NCBI GenBank assembly: GCA_027627225.1
Contig: CM051025.1
Coordinates: forward strand, 58,069,181-58,133,180
Direction: 5' to 3'
DNA length: 64,000 nt
Source of the DNA: Congeria kusceri
Lineage: Eukaryota; Mollusca; Bivalvia; Myida; Dreissenidae
Shown here: positions 25,901 to 31,947 of the stretch, in pieces
Layout of the letters: each line of letters starts with the position of its first letter
Numbering within the stretch: the stretch's first letter is position 1
Notes under the pieces: generated by a model
The model's input: the letters and a program-made list of their open reading frames with translations, nothing else
Told to the model about the DNA's origin: nothing
Database searches by the model: none
Position numbers and translations under genes: made by a program

Positions 25901-27434
25901 TTCGTCGGTTTATTGTCTTCCAAAAGAATCCTAACGAACTGATTTCAATCGCAAAAGTCAAAAACAGAAAGAAACCCACATTATTATTGCCAATCCCAAA
26001 TTTATACATGTATGAATTATCAATATCAACCATTCTATTGTTGTTGTTTTTTTTAAATAGTAGCCATTCATTATTGAGATATGTGTTTTCCTCACCGTAA
26101 TTGTACCACATTGAATGTTTTTATGACAGACACTTTCCATTCTGAAAATAAGGTAAAATTGAACGTACATATTTTATATACACAAACATTCGTAGTTGAG
26201 TTCTTTAACTTAAAATTTCCAACTATAACATATCAACTAACGCTCAACTACACCCCCCCCCCCCCCCCCCTATAATTCATAATGACAACATATGTTTTCC
26301 TGCTTGCCTAAAAAATAAGCATATTATACTCACCACATAAGGGTGTCATGCCCGACCACACCCCTGTTAATAAGCACGTGCGCGTGTCCGAGCCCTTTAG
26401 CGTGTAACCGCTGGTGCACGTGAATGCGGCAACGCTTGTTCGTCCGTCCGTACGAAGCGAAACAACGCCGCTAGACAGCGTGGGTACGTTCGAACAAAAC
26501 ACTGGAAAATTGGATTTAGAGATAAATGCTTGTGAATTCAATATCGGTAACATAAAACCATTAAAAATACTAATGAACAAGACGCTGTGTTCGATAAACA
26601 AACATGTCCCCAGTTGGTGCTGGACAGCCCATTTGACTTATTCTTATTTCAAAGAAGGTCAATGTCAAAGTGAGCTTGGGTGATAATGGATGATTAGGAA
26701 TGGTCATAAGAAACAACAGATTAAGTATCCAAGTGTTGTAGTAAGCGGTGTTGGTGCTATAAGAAACGGTAAAATCAAGTTAACCAAAAAATAGCTCATT
26801 TAAACTATAATAAATTTAAATTAGGTCAAGGTCAAGGCCAAAATGAGGTTGGGTGATTTGGGTGGATTAGGAATTGTCATAAGCAACAACAGTGTAAGTA
26901 TCCAAATGTTGTAGTAAAAGCGGTGTTGATGCTAAAAACGGTAAAATCTAGTTAACCTCGTACGGATGGATGCACGGACGGACGGACGGACGGACATAAC
27001 AATCACTACATGCCTCCCGCATTAAGATGCCGGGGGCATAAACATATTCAAAACGACAGCATATAATTAGGATACTAAGGTATCGCAATCAAAAATTCCA
27101 CAGTCGCAAATCGAAATACAGTTTTCGACAATATTAGTGTAATATGGTCCATTTCAACCAAATGAACCCAGTCTATGCCTGACATTGAAATAATTTACCC
27201 GAAAGAATTAAGTAACCCGTGTTAAGTCAATAAATATGAGGACATCTCAAACTCAACATTATTTACCGCATACTGGAGCCGCAGGGGTCCAGGACGTATT
27301 CAACTGGCATGTTTGTATGTTCTCACCGTCCATCGTGAAGCCAACGACACAGCTGTAGTTCGCCGTCGTCGTCAGTCCGTCGGTGGAGTAGAATATAGTG
27401 CCGCCGGTGGGATAGGCCAAATTGCTGCACTTGT
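2259..27434 (-). CDS. Gene A: sushi-repeat (CCP) type I membrane protein, 5' end not found
   Basis: Twenty-three exons on the minus strand: 21 sushi/CCP exons, one transmembrane exon and one cytoplasmic-tail exon ending at the stop at 2259. Every sushi exon has the four conserved cysteines, is bounded by AG/GT and is phase 1-1, so the exons join in frame (3480 bp of sushi coding, about 1160 residues). No in-frame stop was seen in any exon. Sushi modules are extracellular disulfide-bonded beta domains that bind proteins or glycans in complement regulators and adhesion receptors; the ligand here is unknown. No signal-peptide exon was recognised between A1 and the end of gene B, so A is either incomplete in my reading, transcribed from an unseen first exon, or spliced downstream of gene B. 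Sushi exons A1-A9 and A10-A18 are a duplicated block. A complement-receptor-like role is only an analogy. Confidence 0.78.
2953..3115. repeat. Tandem repeat, about 20 bp (CCTGTCTC...ATTAA)
   Basis: Roughly eight imperfect copies containing CCTGTCTC and CATTAA in the last intron of gene A. Confidence 0.8.
3345..3665. repeat. Foldback element, TTCACA/TGTGAA family, copy 1
   Basis: Built from alternating TTCACA and TGTGAA words with ends that pair (ATTTTTCACA/TGTGACAAAT). Related copies at 38270-38740 and 44066-44340. Confidence 0.6.
3722..3900 (+). mobile_element. SINE with tRNA-Asp-like head
   Basis: The head reads GGCCTGGCTAGCTCAGTTGG (A box) ... CTGGACTGTCAATCCAG (anticodon stem-loop, GTC) ... 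GATTTCGAAAC (B box), followed by a body with GGCCATTCTCCCCC. A second copy lies inverted at 16800-17036. Lies in the gene A intron between tail and transmembrane exons. Confidence 0.7.
3986..4180 (-). CDS. Gene A exon: juxtamembrane and transmembrane segment
   Basis: 195 bp, phase 1-1. A Thr/Pro-rich stretch (MIETTTPTPLPSQDG) leads to a helix of about 25 residues (AFIAIVVVVILVIIALVVVA) and YMWYRKEHYK, a stop-transfer. Acceptor GCCTTTCAG. The donor GTATTTTA is weak but is the only one giving phase 1 into the tail exon. Confidence 0.82.
4606..4767 (-). CDS. Gene A exon: sushi domain A21 (GW type, last)
   Basis: 162 bp, VCNPPRILKNGAIELRDDG... GTGWDGTEPRCG; acceptor CCAATACAG, donor GTAACTCT. 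Same length as B14, its counterpart. Confidence 0.87.
5171..5338 (-). CDS. Gene A exon: sushi domain A20
   Basis: 168 bp, LCTNKTDPLSGSV... GNWNLPDPFCG; acceptor TTGCTTAG, donor GTACCTTG. The stretch between Cys2 and Cys3 (GYGANSTTVV) is unusual and carries an NST sequon. Confidence 0.86.
5362..5470. repeat. Trinucleotide microsatellites (ATC)n, (AAC)n, (GTC)n
   Basis: Three adjoining trinucleotide runs starting about 25 bp upstream (gene sense) of the A20 acceptor. Confidence 0.9.
5630..5797 (-). CDS. Gene A exon: sushi domain A19
   Basis: 168 bp, LCVAQTTPPELTAT... GTWNHHLPTCG; acceptor TTCAACAG, donor GTAAGAAA. First of the membrane-proximal triad that matches B12-B14. Confidence 0.87.
6104..6838. 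mobile_element. Foldback/MITE-like element with AAAGCCCCGGTC ends
   Basis: Left end TAAAGCCCCGGTC and right end GACCGAGGCTTTA are inverted; a second AAAGCCCCGGTCAC start follows at 6843. The interior is rich in CGTAG/CTACG words and has no coding potential. Lies in the A18-A19 intron. Confidence 0.5.
7088..7255 (-). CDS. Gene A exon: sushi domain A18 (GW type)
   Basis: 168 bp, ECNSPPTATKGAVSITDDT... GTGWEDVNPTCS; acceptor ACGTACAG, donor GTAAGTGA. Closes the second nine-domain block. Confidence 0.88.
8640..8880. repeat. (GAT)n microsatellite
   Basis: Long GAT/ATG run with interruptions; the acidic and Met-rich open frames across it are artefacts. Confidence 0.9.
9008..9184 (-). CDS. Gene A exon: sushi domain A17
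   Basis: 177 bp, the longest sushi exon here: QCTTAPTIASGYA... ECNNTVSSYYLSGRRSVTC ... SSAFPNCS, donor GTAAGTAG. About three residues are inserted after the second cysteine relative to A8, creating an NNTV glycosylation sequon. Confidence 0.87.
9244..9803. mobile_element. TIR element with internal AACTGCAGTTA palindromes
   Basis: Ends GTACATATCTGCACGGCAGC and the inverse of GTACATATATGCACGGCAGC. The interior repeats the palindromic motif TAACTGCAGTTA many times. About 560 bp, non-coding, between A16 and A17. Confidence 0.7.
9977..10144 (-). CDS. Gene A exon: sushi domain A16
   Basis: 168 bp, TCKTLSTTSGGSV... ITCRGDGTWDFSQPQCG; acceptor TTATTCAG, donor GTGAGTG. Pairs with A7. Confidence 0.87.
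10554..10709 (-). CDS. Gene A exon: sushi domain A15 (short GW type)
   Basis: 156 bp, DCNILPDPQHGTV... GSGWSGTSPVCS, donor GTATGTAC; acceptor TTGTCAG. The intron upstream begins with a long CAT/CTT-rich microsatellite. Confidence 0.87.
10740..11165. repeat. CAT/CTT-rich microsatellite
   Basis: Degenerate ATC/CTT run including a pure CTT tract at 11043-11075. Confidence 0.9.
12845..13084. mobile_element. GTCGTCCC twin-hairpin MITE, copy 1
   Basis: Two palindromes of the type AGCCTGTGC...GCACAGGCT set inside GTCGTCCCGG/CCGGGACGAC arms, ending in CCCGGTTTTCCCA. The left terminal repeat is lost. Confidence 0.75.
13162..13329 (-). CDS. Gene A exon: sushi domain A14
   Basis: 168 bp, SCQALKPPSSGSI... 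DLSAPSC, split T, donor GTAAGAAT; acceptor TTTACAG. All four cysteines and GSW are present. Confidence 0.86.
13340..13560. repeat. (TGAT/TGAC)n tetranucleotide repeat
   Basis: Interrupted GATT/GACT run with a pure ATTC tract at 13465-13490. Confidence 0.88.
13713..13877 (-). CDS. Gene A exon: sushi domain A13
   Basis: 165 bp, KCGHLASPVGGSFTLGSTGS... KIYCTSSGVWEAAPICS; acceptor TTTCCCCAG, donor GTAAGTGA. Confidence 0.88.
13920..14095. repeat. Degenerate tandem repeat (CCGGAYAAATCCCCGACC)
   Basis: Four to five diverged copies of about 35-40 bp in the A12-A13 intron. Confidence 0.6.
14615..14770 (-). CDS. Gene A exon: sushi domain A12 (short GW type)
   Basis: 156 bp, ECDPPATPSNGTM... LGWSDMDPVCS; acceptor ATTTATAG, donor GTAAGTGC. 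Confidence 0.87.
15187..15354 (-). CDS. Gene A exon: sushi domain A11
   Basis: 168 bp, YCSTAPSPASGNV... GTWNGITPYCG, donor GTAGAGG. Its acceptor (TTTTCTTTCAG) and first bases are the first of five copies in a 98-99 bp tandem repeat extending upstream. Confidence 0.85.
15348..15835. repeat. 98-99 bp tandem repeat carrying the A11 splice acceptor
   Basis: Five copies; each contains, on the minus strand, GGCATTTTCTTTCAGTTTA, i.e. polypyrimidine tract, AG and first exon bases. Only the copy at the exon is followed by the sushi coding sequence. Confidence 0.85.
16040..16345. mobile_element. Foldback element, ATAAACAACG family, copy 2
   Basis: Begins CTATAGACAAAGAACAAC and contains the self-complementary block TCGTTGTTTATCGG...CCGATAAACAACGA around ACTCCAAAT/ATTTGGAGT. 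Shared with 1-190, 20095-20405, 28240-28540 and 60665-60850. Confidence 0.7.
16800..17036 (-). mobile_element. SINE with tRNA-Asp-like head, second copy
   Basis: On the minus strand: GCGCTGGACTGTCAATCC..., B box GAGTTCGAACCCC, then the body GGCCATTCTCCCCCTACCTC. Truncated at the tRNA 5' end; the body runs further than in the first copy. Confidence 0.68.
17226..17490. mobile_element. GTCGTCCC twin-hairpin MITE, copy 2 (full length)
   Basis: Terminal inverted repeats TGGCGCGTCGTGGGAAAACC and its inverse at the right end; two internal hairpins. Best-preserved copy in the window. Confidence 0.8.
17656..17823 (-). CDS. Gene A exon: sushi domain A10
   Basis: 168 bp, KCMSLSNPQGGSI... TTTANYTCVVGYTLNG ... 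TFTPTAPTCG; acceptor TTGTTTCAG, donor GTATGATA. The normally conserved Trp before the last cysteine is Phe here; its partner A1 keeps Trp (SWTPAAP). Confidence 0.87.
18523..18755. mobile_element. GTCGTCCC MITE, copy 3 (internally deleted)
   Basis: Starts GTGTCGTGGGAAAACCGG; the right hairpin is cut off after GATTAGCCTGTG and joined to the terminal repeat. Confidence 0.72.
18908..19075 (-). CDS. Gene A exon: sushi domain A9 (GW type)
   Basis: 168 bp, ECLDPSTPLQGIMTVSDS... RWEGSDPTCG; acceptor GTCTGCAG, donor GTAAGTGA. LRW replaces the usual GW. Closes the first nine-domain block. Confidence 0.88.
19477..19644 (-). CDS. Gene A exon: sushi domain A8
   Basis: 168 bp, QCPSLTSPSSGAV... YYLSGSRSITC ... 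SDVAPTCS, donor GTAAGAAA. Pairs with A17 (YYLSGRRSVTC). Confidence 0.87.
20095..20405. mobile_element. Foldback element, ATAAACAACG family, copy 3 (inverted)
   Basis: Reverse orientation, ending TTTGTTCTTTGTCTATAGAA. Confidence 0.68.
20768..20938 (-). CDS. Gene A exon: sushi domain A7
   Basis: 171 bp, PCATLKSTTQSTLV... ITCRSDGTWDYSQPQCG, donor GTACGT. Its acceptor and first 25 bases are present four times in a 43-bp tandem repeat; I chose the innermost acceptor because the outer ones shift the frame or meet a stop. Confidence 0.84.
20914..21082. repeat. 43-bp tandem repeat carrying the A7 splice acceptor
   Basis: Four copies starting at 20914, 20957, 21000 and 21043; each holds, on the minus strand, ACCAATTTCAG plus the first bases of the A7 exon (CGCCCTGCGCCACG). 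Confidence 0.9.
21390..21545 (-). CDS. Gene A exon: sushi domain A6 (short GW type)
   Basis: 156 bp, VCNSPPVPQHGTM... DGSGWSIPDPQCS, donor GTAAGTGG. Pairs with A15 (DPQHGTV, GSGWSGTSP). Confidence 0.88.
21690..22075. repeat. About 35-bp minisatellite
   Basis: Ten to eleven copies containing GTAAAATGGTCACAGTTTCA, ending within about 10 bp of the A5 donor. Confidence 0.9.
22083..22250 (-). CDS. Gene A exon: sushi domain A5
   Basis: 168 bp, SCPVLDPPDSGTV... to DQQPPKC, last split base T before GTGAGTTT. Pairs with A14, which also ends C-T. A roughly 35-bp minisatellite begins just past its donor. Confidence 0.87.
22310..23050. repeat. Compound trinucleotide microsatellite (TAG, TAC, TTA, ATG)
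   Basis: Over 700 bp of trinucleotide runs between exons A4 and A5, giving spurious poly-Ser, poly-Thr, poly-Val and poly-Leu open frames. Confidence 0.93.
23066..23230 (-). CDS. Gene A exon: sushi domain A4
   Basis: 165 bp, LCTTPTMPTGGTYALGTSG... KIYCGSDGNWNAVPVCG, donor GTGAGATA. Pairs with A13, sharing the 165-bp length, SG..TFA and KIYC. A long (ATG)n tract starts right after its donor. Confidence 0.88.
23400..23825 (+). mobile_element. SINE-like repeat ending in GCTAGCCGGACAG
   Basis: Shares TTTATGAGGTCC, TCCGCGCC, GTTGGGACGAATTTTGAAT and the terminal AGCCGGACAG with 53405-53745. A B-box-like TTCAATCCC is near its start. Confidence 0.55.
23940..24095 (-). CDS. Gene A exon: sushi domain A3 (short GW type)
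   Basis: 156 bp, ECNSPAVPTNGGM... DGSGWSGSDPPCG; acceptor TTTGATAAAG, donor GTAACATA. Pairs with A12. Confidence 0.87.
24436..24507. other. Nested perfect hairpin
   Basis: AAACTCCTCACAG ... CTGTGAGGAGTTT arms enclose a second stem CTGTCC-TTTT-GGACAG. Function unknown. Confidence 0.55.
24709..25071. mobile_element. MITE with TTTAAAGCAGC ends, copy 1
   Basis: Left TTTAAAGCAGCAGTCC and right GGACTGCGGCTTTAAA are inverted; same family at 35560-35899. Confidence 0.75.
26251..26270. repeat. Poly-C tract
   Basis: About 20 consecutive C in the A2-A3 intron. Confidence 0.9.
26334..26501 (-). CDS. Gene A exon: sushi domain A2
   Basis: 168 bp, VFCSNVPTLSSGVV... to SGMTPLCG; acceptor TTTTCCAG, donor GTGAGTAT. 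Pairs with A11 (NGITPYCG). Confidence 0.88.
26680..27045. repeat. Interspersed repeat with (GGAC)n tail
   Basis: Two partial copies of a unit containing GTCATAAGAAACAACAG and AGTATCCAAGTGTTGTAG, followed by ACGGACGGACGGAC and CATGCCTCCCGCATT. Confidence 0.6.
27267..27434 (-). CDS. Gene A exon: sushi domain A1 (first detected)
   Basis: 168 bp, DKCSNLAYPTGGTI... to PAAPVCG; acceptor GCACACAG, donor GTAAATAA. Phase 1 at its 5' end demands an upstream exon. Counterpart of A10 in the second nine-domain block. Confidence 0.88.
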
Positions 27435-28239
27435 CTGTGTGCAAAAACACCCGTTCCCACAAATAATTTACATGTGTATAACGATGCATTTATTTCTGAA
27501 CATTTTCGTGACAAAAGCGTAAGTCAATATTTTCTGAGATTTGTTTTCTTTTACTCGTACATTCTGAACTTTAAAAACTAGCTGGATACGTTACTAATGT
27601 AATCGTTGGGTCATAAACGTACGCCAGTGTATTGAATACAAAATGAGATAAGGCGTATAAAATATGTTTGTTTCGCGTTACATGCCCCCAAAAATTTGGG
27701 TAGGTAGGCAGGGATTTTTATTTATTTATTTTAGGCGGTAAATGGTCAATTTTAAGCTTCTAAAACTGAATGAATATACAAAAAACATCGGTAATATCAT
27801 TAAACATTGTTTTGAAGTAAATGATAAAAAAACAACAACACTTATTTATTTAAAAAATACATTTAATTATTGAAAAAAGTAAATACAACAAACAAAATAT
27901 CTGACTAACTCAATGAAATGTTCTAGGGTCGGGGTATTTTTAGGGTAGGTCGGGTAACCGGAAACAAACATATTTTTGTTACACCTGATTAAAAGTCAAC
28001 TTCTACTACTCCAAATGTCCGTTTGCAGTGACAAAAATGTCATTGTAAGTAGTTCGATAACGTGTGCATTATTTCAGTTACAAAGAAACCTGGTAGCCAA
28101 GTGCGAAAAACAGGAAAGGTGGAAAAAAAAACAGAAAAATTCAGTATATAAATATACACTGTATTCGTTAAAGCATTATATTTGACATTTAGATTGTAGT
28201 CTGAAAAACGTATTTTAACTTGATACTCGCTAATTTTTC

Positions 28240-28540
28240 TATAGACAAAGAACAACATTATCGCTGTTAAACTACCCATAAACAACGAAAACAGATGTCC
28301 CGATTCTGAGCGGAGCATAATCAAAAGTAACACCAATTACAACTTCAAAAATATGTGACAAATCGTGTTAGGATCGAAATAATGTTCGCATTATGGTTGT
28401 TTATCGACCAATAAACAACTCTTTGTAATTCTGATCCATGGCTATCGAACAACTCCGTCTAACGCCCTCGTGGTTTAATTCCTACGCATCATAACTCCAA
28501 ATCGTTATTTATTGGCCGATAACCAACGATAAATCGAAGC
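28240..28540. mobile_element. Foldback element, ATAAACAACG family, copy 4
   Basis: CTATAGACAAAGAACAACAT start and GGCCGATAACCAACGATAAA end. Confidence 0.7.
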
Positions 28541-30439
28541 TATTTCTTACCTATATTATTTATTTATATTAATGAATCAAGATCTCTCGTTGCCCACTTT
28601 TCGGTTTATCTATATAAAGCACTAGCTGTAACATACACATTTTAAAAGTATTTAATACACTTACTATTATATAAAAGTAAGTAAAGTGTTTATAATAGTA
28701 TTATGTGTACGTTAATTTCATACTTACCTACATCAAAACATAATTTAGGCCTATAAACACCTTAATATGAACACAAATTAAACTCACATGCAGTCATGTT
28801 TCAAAAGCGTTCTACATATCACAGCGTATTTAAACGATCGATGTTTGTTTTGCCTAAACGATATCTTAATTAGTTTACAAACAGATGAAAGATATCGTTA
28901 CTGTGTATTCGACAGATACCTTTATGAAAATGCTCTTCCTCTATTTTGCAGTCGAACGGACAAGGACATGTATTAGGGTTCATTCAAACTGTTAAAACCA
29001 ATATTCCACGATTTTTCCATGATTTTTCCATGACATTGCTAAGTTTTCCATGATACATTCCGAAAATACTACGGTAAAAATAGTACACTGATATCTACAT
29101 GTATTTGATCTGCATAATAACAGTATTAATCTAGGCTGTAGAATAGAAGAGAATTGCTTGTAGCGCTGCAATACATGTCTGTCCTTCACTACGCTCTTGA
29201 TTGTGATGTTTGTTTGATTATATTTCAATTATTTTTTTTTATACAAACCAAATTATCAAGATTCCATGACTTTTCCAGACCCGTCTATACGAACCCTGTG
29301 TATGAGCGGTTACAGTTTGTTTAGTTAGAGGGTCTCTCTTATAGATGTTAGGATATATATCAGAACGATGCAATGTCGCCATAAAGGAACACTTTAACGA
29401 AAGTACCACATAATGGGTGTGATCATTGCAATAAATTGATAGAAGAACACGTCATTTGCACCTACATGCATATGGTTCAGTTATTTTGAAGTTTAAAAAA
29501 TCGAATGTTGGACACTTTTAGAGGAGGGGGGGGGGGTACGCCGCTGCCGCCCCCTCTTAACCGCCTATGTATGCATGCATGTATTTGCAGCACTGAAACC
29601 CTTTAACAATGTTGAACTATCTGCACATTATAGTCGAGATGGACATTATGTTTATGGTTCAGTGAAAGTTGCTTGGCAAGTAACATTAATTAATTTACTT
29701 AAAAAGCATGTTGGTATATGTATTGTCGTAAGGTTGCCACAAGCTAAAATATAAACATGGGTGTTGGGCCACAAAGCGCTCGAATAAAGTTCACCTTACC
29801 TCTATAGATAATAATGTAGCAGCTTACGAGGACAGAAGCTTAAGTACAATACTTCAAAGAGATGATTGGTATTTATTGCAACTGTCAACAAGCTATGCAC
29901 ACACATACCTATAATATCAACAAAATACACTACGGAACTGAGAAAACAGAACAACAGAACTTGATAATTATGTTTATATTTACAAACCAAGAGGACGGAC
30001 GTCGCTAAACAGAATGTCAAAGGACCTCAGAAAACACACATATATGTTGCATTGTCTCATTATAGTCACGTGACACCAGGAGTGATACACACAGAGGTTA
30101 CACGACAAGTACCGCCTCTAAAACATAATGTGGCGGCCTAGCAGTACAATAGCACTTCACAAATAGAGAAATGTCACCGATTCTAAGGATCGTATGCACC
30201 AAACACAATGGCAGTGTCACTATGCAAAGATTCTCTAATCTTTGCGATGATTCTACAGAACGTACGGTAAGTGATTTGTACACAATTACCGGTAACTGCG
30301 TACGAATACATGTACATATATATGAACGAACACAAAGCACATCCGACAAGGTTGGAGATCTGAAGATAACCATCCGACAAGGTTGGAGATCTGAAGATAA
30401 CCATGCACAATACAAGCAAGAACAGGGAGGGTGAAGAGG

Positions 30440-30720
30440 ATCAGATTGTCAAGTCACGTGTTGAAACACGTTTGGGCACTTTTGGGTCACGAGTTGTGCA
30501 ACTGTGAAGTCACGTGTTGGGTCACTAAAGTCACGTGTTGGAATACTGAAGTCACTTGTAAGGTCACTGAAGTCACGTATTGGGTCACTGAAGTCACGTG
30601 TATGGTCACTAAAGTCATGTGATTGGTCACTGTGAAATCATGTGTTGAGTCACGTGTTGGCTCACTTTAAAGTCACGTGTTGGGTCACTGAAATCACGTG
30701 TTTGGTCACTGTGAAATCTC
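30440..30720. repeat. GTCACGTG-rich tandem repeat
   Basis: Around a dozen imperfect 18-21 bp units of AAGTCACGTGTTGGGTCACTG. Each carries a CACGTG E-box palindrome or a one-base variant. Confidence 0.82.
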
Positions 30721-30953
30721 CTGTCGGCATTATTGATGTTAATAACGCATATGTAGTGTACTTAACACTGTAAAGACTAATGGTATCATACCAAATTAGG
30801 TTATAAATAATAATAAAACCGAATTGCGAATACAATAGAAAAATATTGGGCCAGGAAGTGCTAAGATAATAATGGTGAAGTTACAACAAATTATATATTC
30901 CCTTTTCAAGTAACGTGGATAAATACAATATAAGTGTTAATTATGGTCCATAT

Positions 30954-30959
30954 TTTATT
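30954..30959 (-). promoter_or_regulatory. Possible polyadenylation signal, gene B
   Basis: AATAAA on the minus strand about 480 bp beyond the gene B stop, within AT-rich sequence. Confidence 0.35.
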
Positions 30960-31438
30960 TTAAAGACTCTGAAGTCTCTCATTTCGAATAAAATGGGCCG
31001 CAAAAGGTATCGAAATAACTGCAATGAAGTTCTATAAAAATGTGACAAGGACCATCCGAAAAAATAGATTACAGTGAAATCAAACACATTTTTTACATTA
31101 GTTGTTCCCGATTTATCAAAACTTGCACTTATTTTACAATAGTACAATACCTAAATAAGAATGAAACCGTGTGCTCATTTACAAGTGCAAAATTTGAATA
31201 CTAGTATAATTGTCCAATTGAAATCTATACATATATCACAATAACAATGATATATTACATCGACGTATAGGCCTACAACTAGGTTACAACTAATAATTAT
31301 TATTATGCTCTGAATTTTAAAATGTGTGTTTTTAAAAAGCACGACCAGTCGTTTTCACCATCCTAGGGTACCCAACGCCAAAGAGTAAATAACACCACAG
31401 CCATATTAAAACGAACTTTTGTTTGTACTGGCTGGTTA

Positions 31439-31947
31439 TCATTTCGGACCGGCGTCAGTCGTGACCGAAGGCAATTCCGGCTTCTCCTTCCGCTTATTCA
31501 GACGCTTGCTTTTCTTGCAAGCCTGGAGGTCAGCTTCAATAGCCGCCTCCGCGTCATAGCAGAATTGCGGAAGGATGTATCCGAAATCAGCCACGGACAG
31601 CAAGTCAGGCGTCGTGATACGTGCTTGAGCCCGCTCCTGTGGCGTCTTAGGTCGCCAACTGCGCCCTGAGGACTTCCGAAGTTCGCCGATCTTTTTCCGT
31701 GTTCGTTTATTTCCAGTTTCGTGGTGGCCGGCGGGAGGTCTGCTGCTCAGGGTCGGCAGTCGCACTGAATTCAGTGGAAGCGTCTGGTTTCTTCTACTTG
31801 CCGTTAACACTCCGTTAGATATCGGTATATCAATGCCCATGCCTGTTAACGGTGTGCCATTCCTGTCAGGTTGTAGGCGTTCGTATTTCTGACTAAAATT
31901 TGGTTTCCCGCCATCTGACTTTGCATCTGGCAACGTATCGTCCACTT
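31439..31947 (-). CDS. Gene B exon 24: cytoplasmic tail and stop
   Basis: 169 tail residues counted from the split codon, acceptor TCTTTCGCAG. Landmarks by tail position: YERL (22-25, a possible endocytic YxxL), LPLNSVRLPTL (57-67), basic KRTRKK (81-86), TPDLLS (113-118), YILPQFC (124-130), a Lys/Arg-rich end. The LPL...RLP.L, TP.LLS-like and YI.P..C blocks recur in the gene A tail. No catalytic domain is visible. Confidence 0.85.

Larger units (their letters stand above)
27435..31438. other. Interval between gene B tail and gene A first sushi exon
   Basis: Four kilobases where the gene A promoter and signal exon should lie if A is independent. I found a foldback element (28240-28540), a tandem GTCACGTG-rich repeat (30440-30720), a 31-bp direct duplication (about 30345-30402) and good donor-like sites at about 28722 and 29797 (minus), but no ATG plus hydrophobic run ending in phase 1. 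Confidence 0.6.

Noticed and set aside
28700..28980. Good donor GTAAGTATG (minus, about 28722) as an A exon
   Set aside because: The open frame before it in the needed phase has no ATG and no recognisable domain; it could only be a 5' UTR exon.
29802..30020. Minus-strand open frame with a hydrophobic stretch that ends at a phase-1 GTATGTGT, as a gene A signal exon
   Set aside because: The frame begins with TTG, has an in-frame TGA just upstream and no ATG before the hydrophobic run; it cannot start translation.
30098..30419. Minus-strand open frames as gene A first exon
   Set aside because: They cover a 31-bp direct duplication and low-complexity sequence, lack a proper signal peptide and show no homology to B or C.
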